Source: Zoogloeaceae bacterium (GTDB lineage Bacteria; Pseudomonadota; Gammaproteobacteria; Burkholderiales; Rhodocyclaceae). Taken from it: DNA of 6,260 nt. The notes under the pieces were generated by a model that did not search any database, was not told the origin of the DNA, and saw only the letters and a program-made list of their open reading frames with translations. The position numbers were made by a program, and so were the translations under genes. Location of the stretch: NCBI GenBank assembly GCA_031259605.1, contig JAIRLE010000133.1:1-6260 (forward strand), written 5' to 3'. Shown piece by piece: positions 6,013-6,260 of this stretch (positions within the stretch are counted from its first letter, which is position 1; every line of letters starts with the position of its first letter).

Positions 6013-6260
6013 TCAATCGATCCGCGCTCCGGAATCCCGCACCGCCTTGCCCCATTTGACAGCTTCCGCGCGCAAAAAATCTTCCTCTGCCGCGCGGGAA
6101 CGTTCCGGGAGAAGCTCGATCCCCAAGGATTCCAATTGCCGCACCGCCGTGTTCGCCCGGGCGCGCGCGAGATGCCGGGCAAGGGTATCCAGGATGGCGG
6201 GCGGCGTGGCGGCGGGGGCGAAAATACCCCACCAGGCGGTCGCCTCCATCTGGACGCCCG
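6013..6260 (-). CDS. Tripartite tricarboxylate transporter (Bug/TctC family) solute-binding protein, C-terminal part
   Basis: This is the last 82 codons of a gene whose start lies beyond the right edge of the window. The visible tail contains WWGIFAPAATPPAI, which matches the W-x-G-x-x-APAGTP block that Bug/TctC proteins carry about 80 residues from their C-terminus. It ends in KWGKAVRDSGARID, the characteristic family ending. Full-length members are about 320 residues, secreted to the periplasm, and bind small carboxylates or other organic solutes; many are orphans without adjacent membrane subunits. An ATG at 6249 could be taken for a start, but the frame stays open to the edge (GVQ precedes it) and the domain would be truncated there, so it is internal. 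Only 5 bp separate its stop from the next gene, so it is probably co-transcribed with the oxidoreductases downstream and may bind their substrate. The ligand cannot be read from this fragment. Confidence 0.9.
   Translation of the reverse strand, partial: GVQMEATAWWGIFAPAATPPAILDTLARHLARARANTAVRQLESLGIELLPERSRAAEEDFLRAEAVKWGKAVRDSGARID

Overview
The window is GC-rich bacterial DNA whose genes all lie on the minus strand, so transcription runs from right (6260) to left (1). A Bug/TctC-type solute-binding protein, dense gene packing and a high-GC palindromic repeat suggest a proteobacterium. Burkholderiales or a related betaproteobacterial group is most likely, because these proteins are greatly expanded there. 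This placement rests on gene families and composition only; there is no rRNA or other marker gene.

Layout in transcription order: (1) 6260-6013, the C-terminal end of a tripartite tricarboxylate transporter (Bug/TctC) solute-binding protein, cut by the window edge. (2) 6007-5642, a 121-residue protein I do not recognise. (3) 5645-4713, a 310-residue iron-sulfur protein of the epoxyqueuosine-reductase-like (QueG/COG1600-like) superfamily, overlapping gene 2 by ATGA. (4) 4703-3105, a GMC-family FAD-dependent alcohol dehydrogenase. (5) 3017-1539, an NAD(P)-dependent aldehyde dehydrogenase of the succinate-semialdehyde dehydrogenase-like branch. (6) 1516-143, a phenylacetate-CoA ligase (PaaK)-like AMP-forming ligase. 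Spacings are 5 bp, a 4-bp overlap, 9 bp, 87 bp and 22 bp, which fits one operon with a possible internal control point in the 87-bp gap. The end of the run (1-142) has no gene and holds two adjacent perfect palindromes plus part of what looks like a dispersed GC-rich repeat.

Genes 4-6 form a chemically logical series: alcohol to aldehyde (GMC), aldehyde to carboxylate (ALDH), carboxylate to acyl-CoA (ligase). The binding protein upstream may capture the substrate or a related carboxylate. This looks like a catabolic cassette for an alcohol or hydroxylated acid, but the sequence does not identify the substrate. The least understood part is the translationally coupled pair of the unknown 121-residue protein and the iron-sulfur protein. 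The latter has an arginine where the fourth cysteine of its first 4Fe-4S motif is expected. I see no RNA genes, CRISPR arrays, insertion sequences or phage genes.
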